NCBI GenBank assembly: GCA_030643145.1
Contig: DAOWMJ010000092.1
Span: 1-7,955, forward strand
Direction: 5' to 3'
DNA length: 7,955 nucleotides
DNA from: Candidatus Latescibacterota bacterium
Lineage (GTDB): Bacteria; Krumholzibacteriota; Krumholzibacteriia; Krumholzibacteriales; WJIX01
Part shown: positions 1 through 6,395 of the stretch, piece after piece
Layout: each line of letters starts with the position of its first letter
How positions within the stretch are numbered: position 1 is the stretch's first letter
Notes under the pieces: generated by a model
Databases searched by the model: none
What the model was told of the DNA's origin: nothing
Seen by the model: the letters and a program-made list of their open reading frames with translations, nothing else
Translations under genes and position numbers: made by a program

Positions 1-69
1 ATACAGCCCTTTCACTAGAACTATAGTCATTATTATGATAACGGCTGAAGTATAGCACATTTTAAACAT
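1..69 (-). CDS. N-terminus of a membrane or exported protein, cut by the window edge
   Basis: An open frame of 23 codons runs leftward off the window with no stop. It begins MFKMCYTSAV, continues with a strongly hydrophobic run (VIIIMTIVLV) and then reaches a lysine, which fits a signal anchor or first transmembrane helix. The ATG at 69-67 has a GGGGA sequence about 7 nt upstream on the minus strand; a second in-frame ATG lies three codons later. A well-formed sigma70-type promoter is placed to give a leader of roughly 45 nt, and this is the main support for calling so short a fragment a gene. The function cannot be told from what is visible. It is divergent from cysQ. Confidence 0.5.
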   Translation of the reverse strand, partial: MFKMCYTSAVIIIMTIVLVKGLY

Positions 70-120
70 TTCAAATTCCCCGCGGATTTAAATATTAACA
101 ACCATATACGCTTACCGGCC

Positions 121-149
121 ATTATAAAAAGATTGAATCCGTAATTCAA
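121..149 (-). promoter_or_regulatory. Sigma70-type promoter for the leftward edge gene
   Basis: On the minus strand a -35 box TTGAAT (149-144) is followed after exactly 17 bp by a perfect -10 box TATAAT (126-121). Transcription would start near position 114, about 45 nt before the ATG at 69. This is the best-matching promoter in the window. The call rests on sequence match only. Confidence 0.6.
133..149. promoter_or_regulatory. 6-bp inverted repeat over the -35 box (possible operator)
   Basis: TTGAAT (133-138) and ATTCAA (144-149) form a perfect inverted repeat with a 5-bp spacer. The right arm is also the minus-strand -35 box, so a dimeric regulator bound here would compete with RNA polymerase. 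The motif is short and AT-rich, so chance is a real alternative. Confidence 0.3.
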
Positions 150-178
150 GACATATCATTTCTTTCCCGCATAACAGT

Positions 179-211
179 TATCGCTGTCTATCGTTACAAT
201 AATGTATCGCT
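179..211 (+). repeat. Three short direct repeats, TATCG(C/T)T, upstream of the cysQ promoter
   Basis: TATCGCT (179-185), TATCGTT (189-195) and TATCGCT (205-211) occur within 33 bp, starting 10 and 16 bp apart. They end 19 bp before the proposed -35 box of the cysQ promoter, a position where activators often bind. No known regulator consensus is recognised, and a 7-bp motif could recur by chance. Confidence 0.3.
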
Positions 212-230
212 TTCCTAATAAAGGATCATA

Positions 231-259
231 TTGACCTGGGTTTTTGTTCCCATTATATT
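231..259 (+). promoter_or_regulatory. Sigma70-type promoter for cysQ
   Basis: TTGACC (231-236) and TATATT (254-259) are separated by 17 bp. The expected start near 266 would give a leader of about 43 nt before the ATG at 309. This supports starting cysQ at 309 and not at the in-frame TTG at 231, which would then be part of the -35 box. Nothing else confirms it. Confidence 0.5.
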
Positions 260-308
260 CTTATCAAGATCGAGCAAAATTAACGAAGAATTGTTGAAAT
301 ATAACATT

Positions 309-1070
309 ATGAGTAATTTAAAATTAGATATAGATATACTAATTAGTATAGCCGCTGAAGCTGGCAATAGAATTATGGAAATATACAGATCAGCGGATTT
401 AGTGGTGGTAAAAAAAGAGGACAATTCCCCTCTGACACTTGCCGACACAGAATCCCACAAGATCATAAAGCAGCGCCTCACTGAAAGTTTTCCTGAAATT
501 CCAATACTCTCCGAGGAGGGTAGAGAAACCCCATACTCGGAGAGAAAAAGATGGGACAAATTTTGGCTTATAGATCCGCTGGACGGAACAAAAGAATTTA
601 TAAACCGCAACGGGGAATTCACGGTGAATATTGCCTTGATAAACAATAACCACCCTGCTGCAGGTGTGATTTATGCGCCGGCTCTTAATATGTGTTGCTA
701 CACAACAGAAAATGGGAGCGCGCGGAAAATGGAGGAAGGAAAAGATCCCGTGGAAATCAGAGTTGCCCGCGAAAGCGGTAACGGTCTAACAGCGGTTAAA
801 AGCCGGTCTCACTCTTCAGAAGAAGAAAAACGGGTTCTTTCCAGCTATAATATCACCGAATCAATCGCCGTGGGAAGCTCTCTGAAGTTTTGTATGGTTG
901 CCGAGGGTAAAGCTCATCTATACTATCGCCATGGGCCTACTATGGAATGGGATACTGCCGCGGGGCATGCCATAGCCGAGCATGCAGGCGCAAATGTTTC
1001 AGGGTTAAGCTACAATAAGGAAATACTGAAAAATGGATCTTTCCTTGTAACTTCCCTAGATATCGACTGA
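309..1070 (+). CDS. cysQ: CysQ-type 3'(2'),5'-bisphosphate nucleotidase
   Basis: This 253-residue protein belongs to the inositol monophosphatase-like, lithium-sensitive, Mg-dependent phosphatase family. CysQ hydrolyses PAP to AMP and phosphate, removing the by-product of PAPS use; some members also act on PAPS. Visible metal-site motifs are the SEE glutamates (69-70), DPLDGT (89-94), and WDTAAGH (214-220), with Asp46 in TLADTESH. DPLDGTKEF followed by NRNGEFTVNIAL, and GSSLKFC (189-195), match CysQ more closely than SuhB, as recalled from the E. coli protein. The frame stays open upstream to a TTG at 231 that has an AAGGA in front, but the extra 26 residues match nothing in the family and overlap a likely promoter, so ATG 309 is chosen. 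The ribosome site before 309 is weak. The sulfate-activation fusion gene follows after 147 bp, which fits a PAP-clearing role. Confidence 0.9.
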   Translation: MSNLKLDIDILISIAAEAGNRIMEIYRSADLVVVKKEDNSPLTLADTESHKIIKQRLTESFPEIPILSEEGRETPYSERKRWDKFWLIDPLDGTKEFINRNGEFTVNIALINNNHPAAGVIYAPALNMCCYTTENGSARKMEEGKDPVEIRVARESGNGLTAVKSRSHSSEEEKRVLSSYNITESIAVGSSLKFCMVAEGKAHLYYRHGPTMEWDTAAGHAIAEHAGANVSGLSYNKEILKNGSFLVTSLDID

Positions 1071-1111
1071 AGGTGAAGAAAATGCGGCATAATAATTAGT
1101 GAAAGAGTGTT

Positions 1112-1140
1112 TTTAGAGATACGAAATCCCGATCTCTAAA
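1112..1140. repeat. 9-bp perfect inverted repeat between cysQ and the sulfate-activation gene
   Basis: TTTAGAGAT (1112-1120) and ATCTCTAAA (1132-1140) are perfect reverse complements separated by 11 bp. Inside the loop a further CG/CG pair (1122-1123 with 1130-1131) could extend the stem past a bulged A. No T-run follows on either strand, so it does not look like an intrinsic terminator. It lies 78 bp before the start codon at 1218, which suits either an operator or a leader RNA hairpin. The choice between these is open. Confidence 0.45.
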
Positions 1141-1217
1141 TCAGCCGCAGAGGGATAGAGAAAACGGTTAAAGAAGCAATGAACTGTCCAAAATGTTTTA
1201 TATAAGGAGATTCTATA

Positions 1218-3095
1218 ATGAACAATGCATCGTTATTGCCTCACGGCGGCCGCGGCCTTGTCAACAGGATAATCCCGGAACTGGAGAAGGCGAAGCTTTT
1301 AGCTCAGCACGGTGATAAAGCCTATCATATCAGTGACGCTGATCTGTCAATTTTCTATCGTATTGCGGATGGCGCTCTCTCACCATTAGAGGGGCCAATG
1401 GACTCGGAAGTTTTCAACAGAGTTCTGGACAAAGAGATAATAGTGAACGATGGAAAAAAATTCGCGTGGACCATTCCGATCTCATTTCCTGTTTCCAGAA
1501 GTGAGGCGGAGAAATTTGAAATTGGCGAAAGGGTCATAGTCAGAAAAAGTGACAATGAGGTGATCGGAATAGTGGAAATTTCAGATATCTTCCCTTTCGA
1601 CAAGAAGCGTTACAATCAACTCGTCTATGGCACCGACAGAAACGACCACCCGGGAGCTCGTATTTTTAACGAAGATACAAGAGACTACTTGCTTGGCGGT
1701 AAAATATGGGCCTTCTCCCAGAACTTCGATCCAAGGTTCGGCCGCTATATGCTCACTCCAGAGGAAACACGGAATCTGTTCAGCATAATAGGCTGGCAGC
1801 GGATAGTTGCCTTTCAAACAAGAAATGCTCTGCACAGGGCGCATGAGTATGCTCTTCTCTACGCTGCAGAGAAGCTAACCCGTGAAGGATACTTCACAGG
1901 GGCTGTTCTCAACCCCCTTGTCGGGGCCACAAAATCGGACGATGTTCCCGCAGATGTTCGTATGCATACATACGAAGCGCTTCTGGAAGCGGGGATTTTC
2001 GGAGAGGGGGACAGAGACGAGAAACTCTGGAACCTAAAGAAATATGACTTTACAGATCAGTTGTTACTTATAGGTCTCGATATGAAGATGTTCTACGCTG
2101 GCCCCAAAGAAGCTATCATGCACTCTATTTATCGTCAAAACTATGGATTTACCAACATAGTTATCGGTCGAAAACACGCCGACGCTCCATATGACGACGG
2201 CACTGCAATCTGGGGTGATTTTGACGCTCACGAAAAATTTGACAATCTCAACGGAAAACTTCTTATAGAACCGGCAAAGGTAGGTTTTGCCGCCTATTTT
2301 GAGGAAATAGAGCGTGTGGGGTTGATCCGGGAGTTTAAACCGAAGGGATACACCCCCGTTTTTATATCGGGCAAAGAGGTTAGAAAAACACTTAAAAACA
2401 ATGAGCCTGTCGATGAAAGAATAATGCGGAAACCTGTGGCGGATATCCTTGCCCGATTCTACTCTGTCGAACCGGACAAAGAAACAGGTAAACAGAAAAG
2501 TTCCAATGTTACTTGGCATGACACCGGTATCAATAAAAAAGATTGGGAGCAGAAGAATGGTCACAGGGGGGTGGTTCTCTGGCTTACCGGGCTTTCAGGA
2601 TGCGGTAAATCAACGGTCGCTACCGCTCTGCAGGAGGTGTTGTTCAAAACAGGGCATCAGGTATATATCCTCGACGGAGATAACGTACGTCATGGACTGA
2701 ACGGTGACCTTGGCTTTTCTCCGGAGGATCGTGAAGAGAATATTCGGCGAATCGGTGAAGTAGCGCATCTCTTCGCCGAGGCGGGAATGATTGCGATAAC
2801 ATCTTTTATATCGCCCTACAGAAAAGACAGAGATCGCGCGAGAAAATTAAATCCCGATGGGACTTTTCTGGAAGTCTTTGTTAAAGCACCTGTTTCGGTT
2901 TGCGAAGAGAGAGATCCCAAGGGCCTTTATAAAAAGGCCAGAGAAGGAATTATCAAGGAATTTACGGGTATCTCGGCGCCCTATGAAGAACCGGAAAATC
3001 CGGAATTGCTCATTGAAACAGATAAGATGTCAGTTGAGAAATGTGTTGATGCCATAATGAAATCGCTGAGGGAAAAGGATATACTGAAAAAATAA
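1218..3095 (+). CDS. sat/cysC: Bifunctional sulfate adenylyltransferase / APS kinase
   Basis: This 625-residue cytoplasmic fusion carries out both steps of sulfate activation: ATP plus sulfate gives APS, then APS plus ATP gives PAPS. Residues 1 to about 425 are a Sat-type ATP sulfurylase: a PHGG start, GALSPLEG in the N-terminal PUA-like part, the active-site QTRNALHRAH (200-209, HxxH at 206/209), and NPLVGATK. The second nucleotide motif reads GRKHADAPY (317-325), not the usual GRDHAG type. Residues about 430-625 are a full APS kinase: Walker A GLSGCGKS (458-465), DGDNVRHGLN (486-495), FISPYR (530-535, with the serine that corresponds to the phosphorylated one in E. coli CysC) and DPKGLYKKAR. 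The kinase motifs are intact, unlike the degenerate regulatory domain at the C-terminus of fungal ATP sulfurylases. The order is opposite to animal PAPS synthases. AAGGAGA (1204-1210) sits 7 nt before the ATG. It probably shares its job, and perhaps its transcript, with cysQ. Confidence 0.95.
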   Translation: MNNASLLPHGGRGLVNRIIPELEKAKLLAQHGDKAYHISDADLSIFYRIADGALSPLEGPMDSEVFNRVLDKEIIVNDGKKFAWTIPISFPVSRSEAEKFEIGERVIVRKSDNEVIGIVEISDIFPFDKKRYNQLVYGTDRNDHPGARIFNEDTRDYLLGGKIWAFSQNFDPRFGRYMLTPEETRNLFSIIGWQRIVAFQTRNALHRAHEYALLYAAEKLTREGYFTGAVLNPLVGATKSDDVPADVRMHTYEALLEAGIFGEGDRDEKLWNLKKYDFTDQLLLIGLDMKMFYAGPKEAIMHSIYRQNYGFTNIVIGRKHADAPYDDGTAIWGDFDAHEKFDNLNGKLLIEPAKVGFAAYFEEIERVGLIREFKPKGYTPVFISGKEVRKTLKNNEPVDERIMRKPVADILARFYSVEPDKETGKQKSSNVTWHDTGINKKDWEQKNGHRGVVLWLTGLSGCGKSTVATALQEVLFKTGHQVYILDGDNVRHGLNGDLGFSPEDREENIRRIGEVAHLFAEAGMIAITSFISPYRKDRDRARKLNPDGTFLEVFVKAPVSVCEERDPKGLYKKAREGIIKEFTGISAPYEEPENPELLIETDKMSVEKCVDAIMKSLREKDILKK

Positions 3096-3214
3096 GGCTT
3101 TTAGAATTCTGCCTGCACCAAGCAGACTGAAATAACCGATACTTCCGTCCATAATGGATATGTGTATTAGTTTCTGATAGATATTCGCAGCAACGTCTGT
3201 TACAAAAAATAGAA

Positions 3215-4648
3215 TTACCCGGCTCTGTACATTTTATCCTCCGCGCCTAAAATAATTTCCGGCGTGGTAGAATGAACAAGCCTTTTGAGATATTCAGAGA
3301 TATCATACCCTGTAATTTCTTTTACTTTAATTATAAAAGTTCTTTCGTCTATCTCTGAACCATATTCACTGCTCTTGTATATATCCCGTATTACATCTAT
3401 CAATTCAGTTTTTCCTTCAGAAATATCGCCAAGATGTTTGTCAATTGCCCTGGCCGCGAGAAATCCACCATCGTACATTAGTTTAACCAGATCCTTGTCA
3501 CTCATATCGCTATTTCCCGAAGAAGCAATAGGAATGTTATCCAGATACGGATTTTGCCGATAGTTTTCCAGAATAGCATCTCTTTTAAATTTATATTGTC
3601 TATTGGAAATTATGCCCAGATCAAGCAGGATTTCGTATGAATAATATACTGTTACACCTTCGGTAAACCACTGAAATTTATCCGAGGCGGGCCTGAGAGC
3701 CTCTCCATTCCAGTTATGGAAAAATTCGTGGGAAATAACCGACATCTGTATATCGAAAAGATCACTTCTATCCATTTGCGGATCAAACAAAAGTAAAATG
3801 TTTCCCCCAAAATGGGCGCCGTAATAATCGAACCCTTTACCGCCTAAAATAGGATTTCTATCGCATACAAAAAGATACCTGTCACGCGGCGAAGAACCAA
3901 ACATTTCAATCTCGTAAGAAACTATATCCTTAATTAAATGAAATATTTCATCCTCTTCAAAGGACCAGCCTCCCGCGCTTGCCAGTAAAATCTGTGTTCC
4001 CCCTATAGAAGTTGCCATATGTTTGTAGTCTCCGCCCACACATAGAGACATGGGCAAATCATCGGCCGCCGGTATAATCACCCTTGTCCCCATACTCTTG
4101 TAAACCGAGCGGATTTCAGTTCCAGGCAGGAACCCAAAATCGACAATTACCCCTTCTTTCACTTCTGAAACCGGAATAAGAAAAAAGTCCCTTCCAATAA
4201 CACGAAACCTGCGGTCGGTGATGGAAGTAATCATATTTCTTATTCTGGATGAATATCGATCCTCTTTCATAGTGATAACGTCATAAGAAATAAAAAAATC
4301 TCTCTTCCTGTTTTTTATCACCCATTTTCCATCACTTGCTTCAATCTCAATCGTATCGCCATTCTCCGTTTCAGCTATCATACTTAAGGGATCGGGGCAC
4401 ATACAATCCCCCGATTCTACGGCCATCAAAGAGATATTGTCCATCACCGCGCTGTGAACACGCATTGTTACATTCACAAGGTTTAATCCCTTGTCTTTCA
4501 TGGTTACTCTATAGCTAATAAATGGAACTGAATCACCCCGTCTATTTATCCGGACACAAGCGGAAAATAGCGCGCTCAACATAAAAATACCCGCGAGTAC
4601 GATCAGCCCTCTATTTGTTAATACCCTGTTCAGTTCTTTTTTTAACAT
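3215..4648 (-). CDS. M61-family-like zinc metallopeptidase, predicted lipoprotein
   Basis: The 477-residue protein starts with a basic stretch and a hydrophobic segment (about 14-30) ending LFSAC, a slightly loose lipobox with Cys31, so export and lipid anchoring are likely. The catalytic signature is HEFFHNWN (307-314) with HExxH at 307-311. The third zinc ligand is probably Glu330 in WFTEGVTVYY, 18 residues past the second histidine, as in M61 (glycyl aminopeptidase) and M1 enzymes. The later YDGGFLAARAID block (392-403) fits the C-terminal helical part. The chain stops near where M61 proteins usually begin a PDZ domain, and the stretch where the family has a GGLEH-type motif reads YYGAHFGG (275-282). 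The N-terminal 200 residues fit the family's beta-rich domain only loosely. GGAG stands 8 nt before the ATG. The substrate is unknown; a role in envelope peptide turnover is an inference. It is the last gene of a leftward row and converges on the sulfate genes. Confidence 0.75.
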   Translation of the reverse strand: MLKKELNRVLTNRGLIVLAGIFMLSALFSACVRINRRGDSVPFISYRVTMKDKGLNLVNVTMRVHSAVMDNISLMAVESGDCMCPDPLSMIAETENGDTIEIEASDGKWVIKNRKRDFFISYDVITMKEDRYSSRIRNMITSITDRRFRVIGRDFFLIPVSEVKEGVIVDFGFLPGTEIRSVYKSMGTRVIIPAADDLPMSLCVGGDYKHMATSIGGTQILLASAGGWSFEEDEIFHLIKDIVSYEIEMFGSSPRDRYLFVCDRNPILGGKGFDYYGAHFGGNILLLFDPQMDRSDLFDIQMSVISHEFFHNWNGEALRPASDKFQWFTEGVTVYYSYEILLDLGIISNRQYKFKRDAILENYRQNPYLDNIPIASSGNSDMSDKDLVKLMYDGGFLAARAIDKHLGDISEGKTELIDVIRDIYKSSEYGSEIDERTFIIKVKEITGYDISEYLKRLVHSTTPEIILGAEDKMYRAG

Positions 4649-4844
4649 TCAATTTACTCCGGGCATACTCCAAAGTTGTACCAGCAAAGGTAAACTGACC
4701 GCAAATTCACAATATTCAGGCGACGCCAGAGATCATTACCGTGTTAAATATTTGTAATCAGCAAGGGATATTCCATAAGGGGAATTTTAAGGATACTTTT
4801 CTCAGGCTTATATCGAATAATTTGTATTTATTGAAATTGCCAAA

Positions 4845-5828
4845 CTAGTGTTTTATACAGAAAGTGAAGATTATCCCCTGTGGATATTCTTTGCCGGAGT
4901 TACCGTCACTTTCAATCTTCGCAAAAACAATAAAATAGTCAACATCAAGCTGAAATTGAAAATCGTATGTTCTGAACGCGGCAAGCCCAATCCCACCACA
5001 GAAAGAAAGCCCGGTACCCGACGCTGAATCGAAGTCTGTGCCGCTCGGGCCTTTTATTTCTATCTCTGCCCGATTATACTGGATTCCTATTCCACCGCTG
5101 ATAAATGGGCTAAAGTCGCCACGGCTTAAATATCTCCCTATCTTTGTTTCAAGAAAGGTAAAATTAAAAGCACTGCTACTCCCCCATTTTAACCCGGATC
5201 TACCCGAGAGAAAATAGTCTTTCGTATCGTGTTGAAAAACAAAATCAAGCGCGGTCAACCGGCTGGTCTTACCAAAAGAATCAGCGGATGGCCACATAAA
5301 TCCCACTCTGAGTCCATTGCTCGTATAAGAACTCTTTCTTCTTTCCAGCTTTGCTTCCGATTCTGTTACCAACCCGACCTCGGCTGTCTCATCCATCTCT
5401 TTTCCGGCGGTGATACTCTTCGCGAGGCGTTTTAAAACAATATCCAGGTCTTCTTCCGTTTCCGAAACGGCATCCACCCCCAAAATCATCTTGTCTCTTT
5501 CCACATCAATAAGCTGAATATTAACGATAAATTTTCCGCCTAACCTTGTCAGGCTTCCAGTAATAGCTTTCATGAAACCGGCTTCATCCGCGTAAGCAAC
5601 TGCGCACGAAAGAGAATAACATTCCACGTTGCCTACCACATTCACTGCCGAGGCAGTACTATATTTTCCCTGTTGCGATAGGACACTTCCGAATATTTGA
5701 TCTACAGCATCTATCAGTTCCTCGTCAACTCCTGTACCCTTAAACCTGAAAAGAAGTGTCTTTTCAGAGGCCTGAAGTGTACCGGTAAAAAGAAATATAA
5801 TAGATATCAGTATTATCATTTTCCGCAT
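4845..5828 (-). CDS. Secreted envelope protein: periplasmic alpha/beta domain plus probable outer-membrane beta-barrel
   Basis: A clear signal peptide (MRKMIILISI... to LQA20, cleavage before Ser21) opens this 327-residue protein. Residues about 21-140 resemble the small alpha/beta domain found in CsgG-, FlgO- and TolB-N-like periplasmic proteins: a paired Cys70/Cys75, then AYADEAG, ITGSLTRLGGKFIVNIQLID, and a helix ending VLKRLAKSI. A charged linker (about 141-168) leads to residues 170-327, which show alternating polar and hydrophobic strands rich in Gly, Phe and Tyr (for example FSPFISGGIGIQYNRAEIEI and FQFQLDVDYFIVF), as in a small 8-strand-type barrel. The chain ends IKH, not with the usual terminal aromatic residue. 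GGGAGG lies 6 nt before the ATG. No gene name is recognised and no function should be assumed beyond an outer-membrane or periplasmic location. The domain calls are by pattern only. Confidence 0.65.
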   Translation of the reverse strand: MRKMIILISIIFLFTGTLQASEKTLLFRFKGTGVDEELIDAVDQIFGSVLSQQGKYSTASAVNVVGNVECYSLSCAVAYADEAGFMKAITGSLTRLGGKFIVNIQLIDVERDKMILGVDAVSETEEDLDIVLKRLAKSITAGKEMDETAEVGLVTESEAKLERRKSSYTSNGLRVGFMWPSADSFGKTSRLTALDFVFQHDTKDYFLSGRSGLKWGSSSAFNFTFLETKIGRYLSRGDFSPFISGGIGIQYNRAEIEIKGPSGTDFDSASGTGLSFCGGIGLAAFRTYDFQFQLDVDYFIVFAKIESDGNSGKEYPQGIIFTFCIKH

Positions 5829-5860
5829 GGTATCCCTCCCGAATATAGAAAATAATCATT

Positions 5861-5870
5861 TCCACGTGGA
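5861..5870. promoter_or_regulatory. Perfect 10-bp palindrome, possible operator
   Basis: TCCACGTGGA is its own reverse complement and lies 33 bp upstream of the start codon of the leftward envelope-protein gene. The position suits a regulator-binding site. No clear -35/-10 pair was found around it, so the link to transcription is only positional. Confidence 0.3.
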
Positions 5871-5885
5871 TTGTGCGGCAGCCCG

Positions 5886-5904
5886 GCGAATATGTTTAAT
5901 TCGC
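5886..5904. repeat. Small hairpin, GCGAAT/ATTCGC
   Basis: GCGAAT (5886-5891) and ATTCGC (5899-5904) pair perfectly over a 7-nt loop. It lies 5 bp from the next, GC-rich hairpin, and the two stand in tandem downstream of the AhpD-like gene as read on the minus strand. No T-run follows. Confidence 0.35.
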
Positions 5905-5909
5905 GTTCC

Positions 5910-5933
5910 AACCGGGTTACCCATATCCCGGTT
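5910..5933. repeat. GC-rich hairpin after the AhpD-like gene
   Basis: AACCGGG (5910-5916) and CCCGGTT (5927-5933) form a perfect 7-bp stem with a 10-nt loop, beginning 10 nt past the stop codon of the leftward AhpD-like gene. That position suits transcript ending or 3'-end protection. On the minus strand the stem is not followed by a run of U, so a classic intrinsic terminator is not supported; on the plus strand only TTAT follows. Confidence 0.4.
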
Positions 5934-5943
5934 TTATCTATTC

Positions 5944-6282
5944 TCAAAGCGATTCAAGCTTCTCGGCCGCTCTTCTCAAATGGGGAATCACAATAGATCC
6001 TCCGACAATAAGAGCAATATTAAAAGCTTCGAAAATTTGTTCCTTTGTCGTTCCCGCTTCACGAACTTTCATCAAGTGATAATTTATACAATCATCACAC
6101 CTTAAAACCATCGAAGCGACAAGCCCAATAAGCTCCTTTGTTTGTTTATCCAACGCTCCTGCATGATAAGCCTGTTCATCGAGCGCGAAGAATCTTTTTA
6201 TCCCAAGATGCTCATTTGAAAATACTATTTCATTCAGCCTTTCTCTTTCTTCAGAAAAACTTTTATCCCATTTCTTTGCCAT
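5944..6282 (-). CDS. Carboxymuconolactone decarboxylase / AhpD-like family protein
   Basis: This 112-residue protein is a single all-helical AhpD-fold domain. The signature CDDC...H gives Cys62, Cys65 and His69 (CDDCINYH), with Glu50 twelve residues before the first cysteine. In Mycobacterium tuberculosis AhpD the equivalent residues are Glu118, Cys130, Cys133 and His137, so spacing matches exactly. This suggests a thiol-disulfide redox role (peroxide defence or alkylhydroperoxidase-type activity), not lactone decarboxylation. The position of AhpD His132 is Asp64 here. There is no signal peptide, so a cytoplasmic location is expected. No AhpC or other peroxiredoxin is adjacent. The ATG at 6282 has only a partial ribosome site (GGTG, 8 nt upstream), though the family N-terminus fits. 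It lies 113 bp after tyrS and may be read from the same transcript. The physiological substrate is unknown. Confidence 0.8.
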   Translation of the reverse strand: MAKKWDKSFSEERERLNEIVFSNEHLGIKRFFALDEQAYHAGALDKQTKELIGLVASMVLRCDDCINYHLMKVREAGTTKEQIFEAFNIALIVGGSIVIPHLRRAAEKLESL

Positions 6283-6395
6283 AACAAAAGCACCAGCCTT
6301 TCACCCGTTTCGTGCCATGGTTTAAATGGTGATTAAATATCGTTCGCTCCAACCGCTATAAGTGAACACCGGATAAACCCAGGCATTAAAATATA

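Noticed and set aside
231..308. N-terminal extension of CysQ from TTG 231, with AAGGA upstream
   Set aside because: The 26 extra residues do not resemble the family, and the stretch fits a TTGACC-17-TATATT promoter; ATG 309 gives the normal length.
215..646. 143-codon open frame on the minus strand across the start of cysQ
   Set aside because: It overlaps cysQ and its promoter region, has low-complexity Ser/Ile/Leu-rich composition and matches no family I know.
1082..1099. Tiny frame ATG CGG CAT AAT AAT TAG after cysQ, preceded by purine-rich sequence
   Set aside because: Five codons with no regulatory amino-acid pattern; no reason to call it a leader peptide.
2064..2564. 166-codon open frame on the minus strand
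   Set aside because: It lies wholly inside the well-supported sulfate-activation fusion gene and has no recognisable domain; it is an antisense shadow.
3108..3126. Possible terminator hairpin TCTGC/GCAGA between the converging genes
   Set aside because: The stem is only 5 bp and no T-run follows; the 119-bp gap has no convincing terminator for either gene.
4649..4844. Search for a terminator, promoter or small gene between the envelope protein and peptidase genes
   Set aside because: Only weak AT-rich repeats (for example ATTCC/GGAAT near 4770-4785) were seen; nothing supports a feature.
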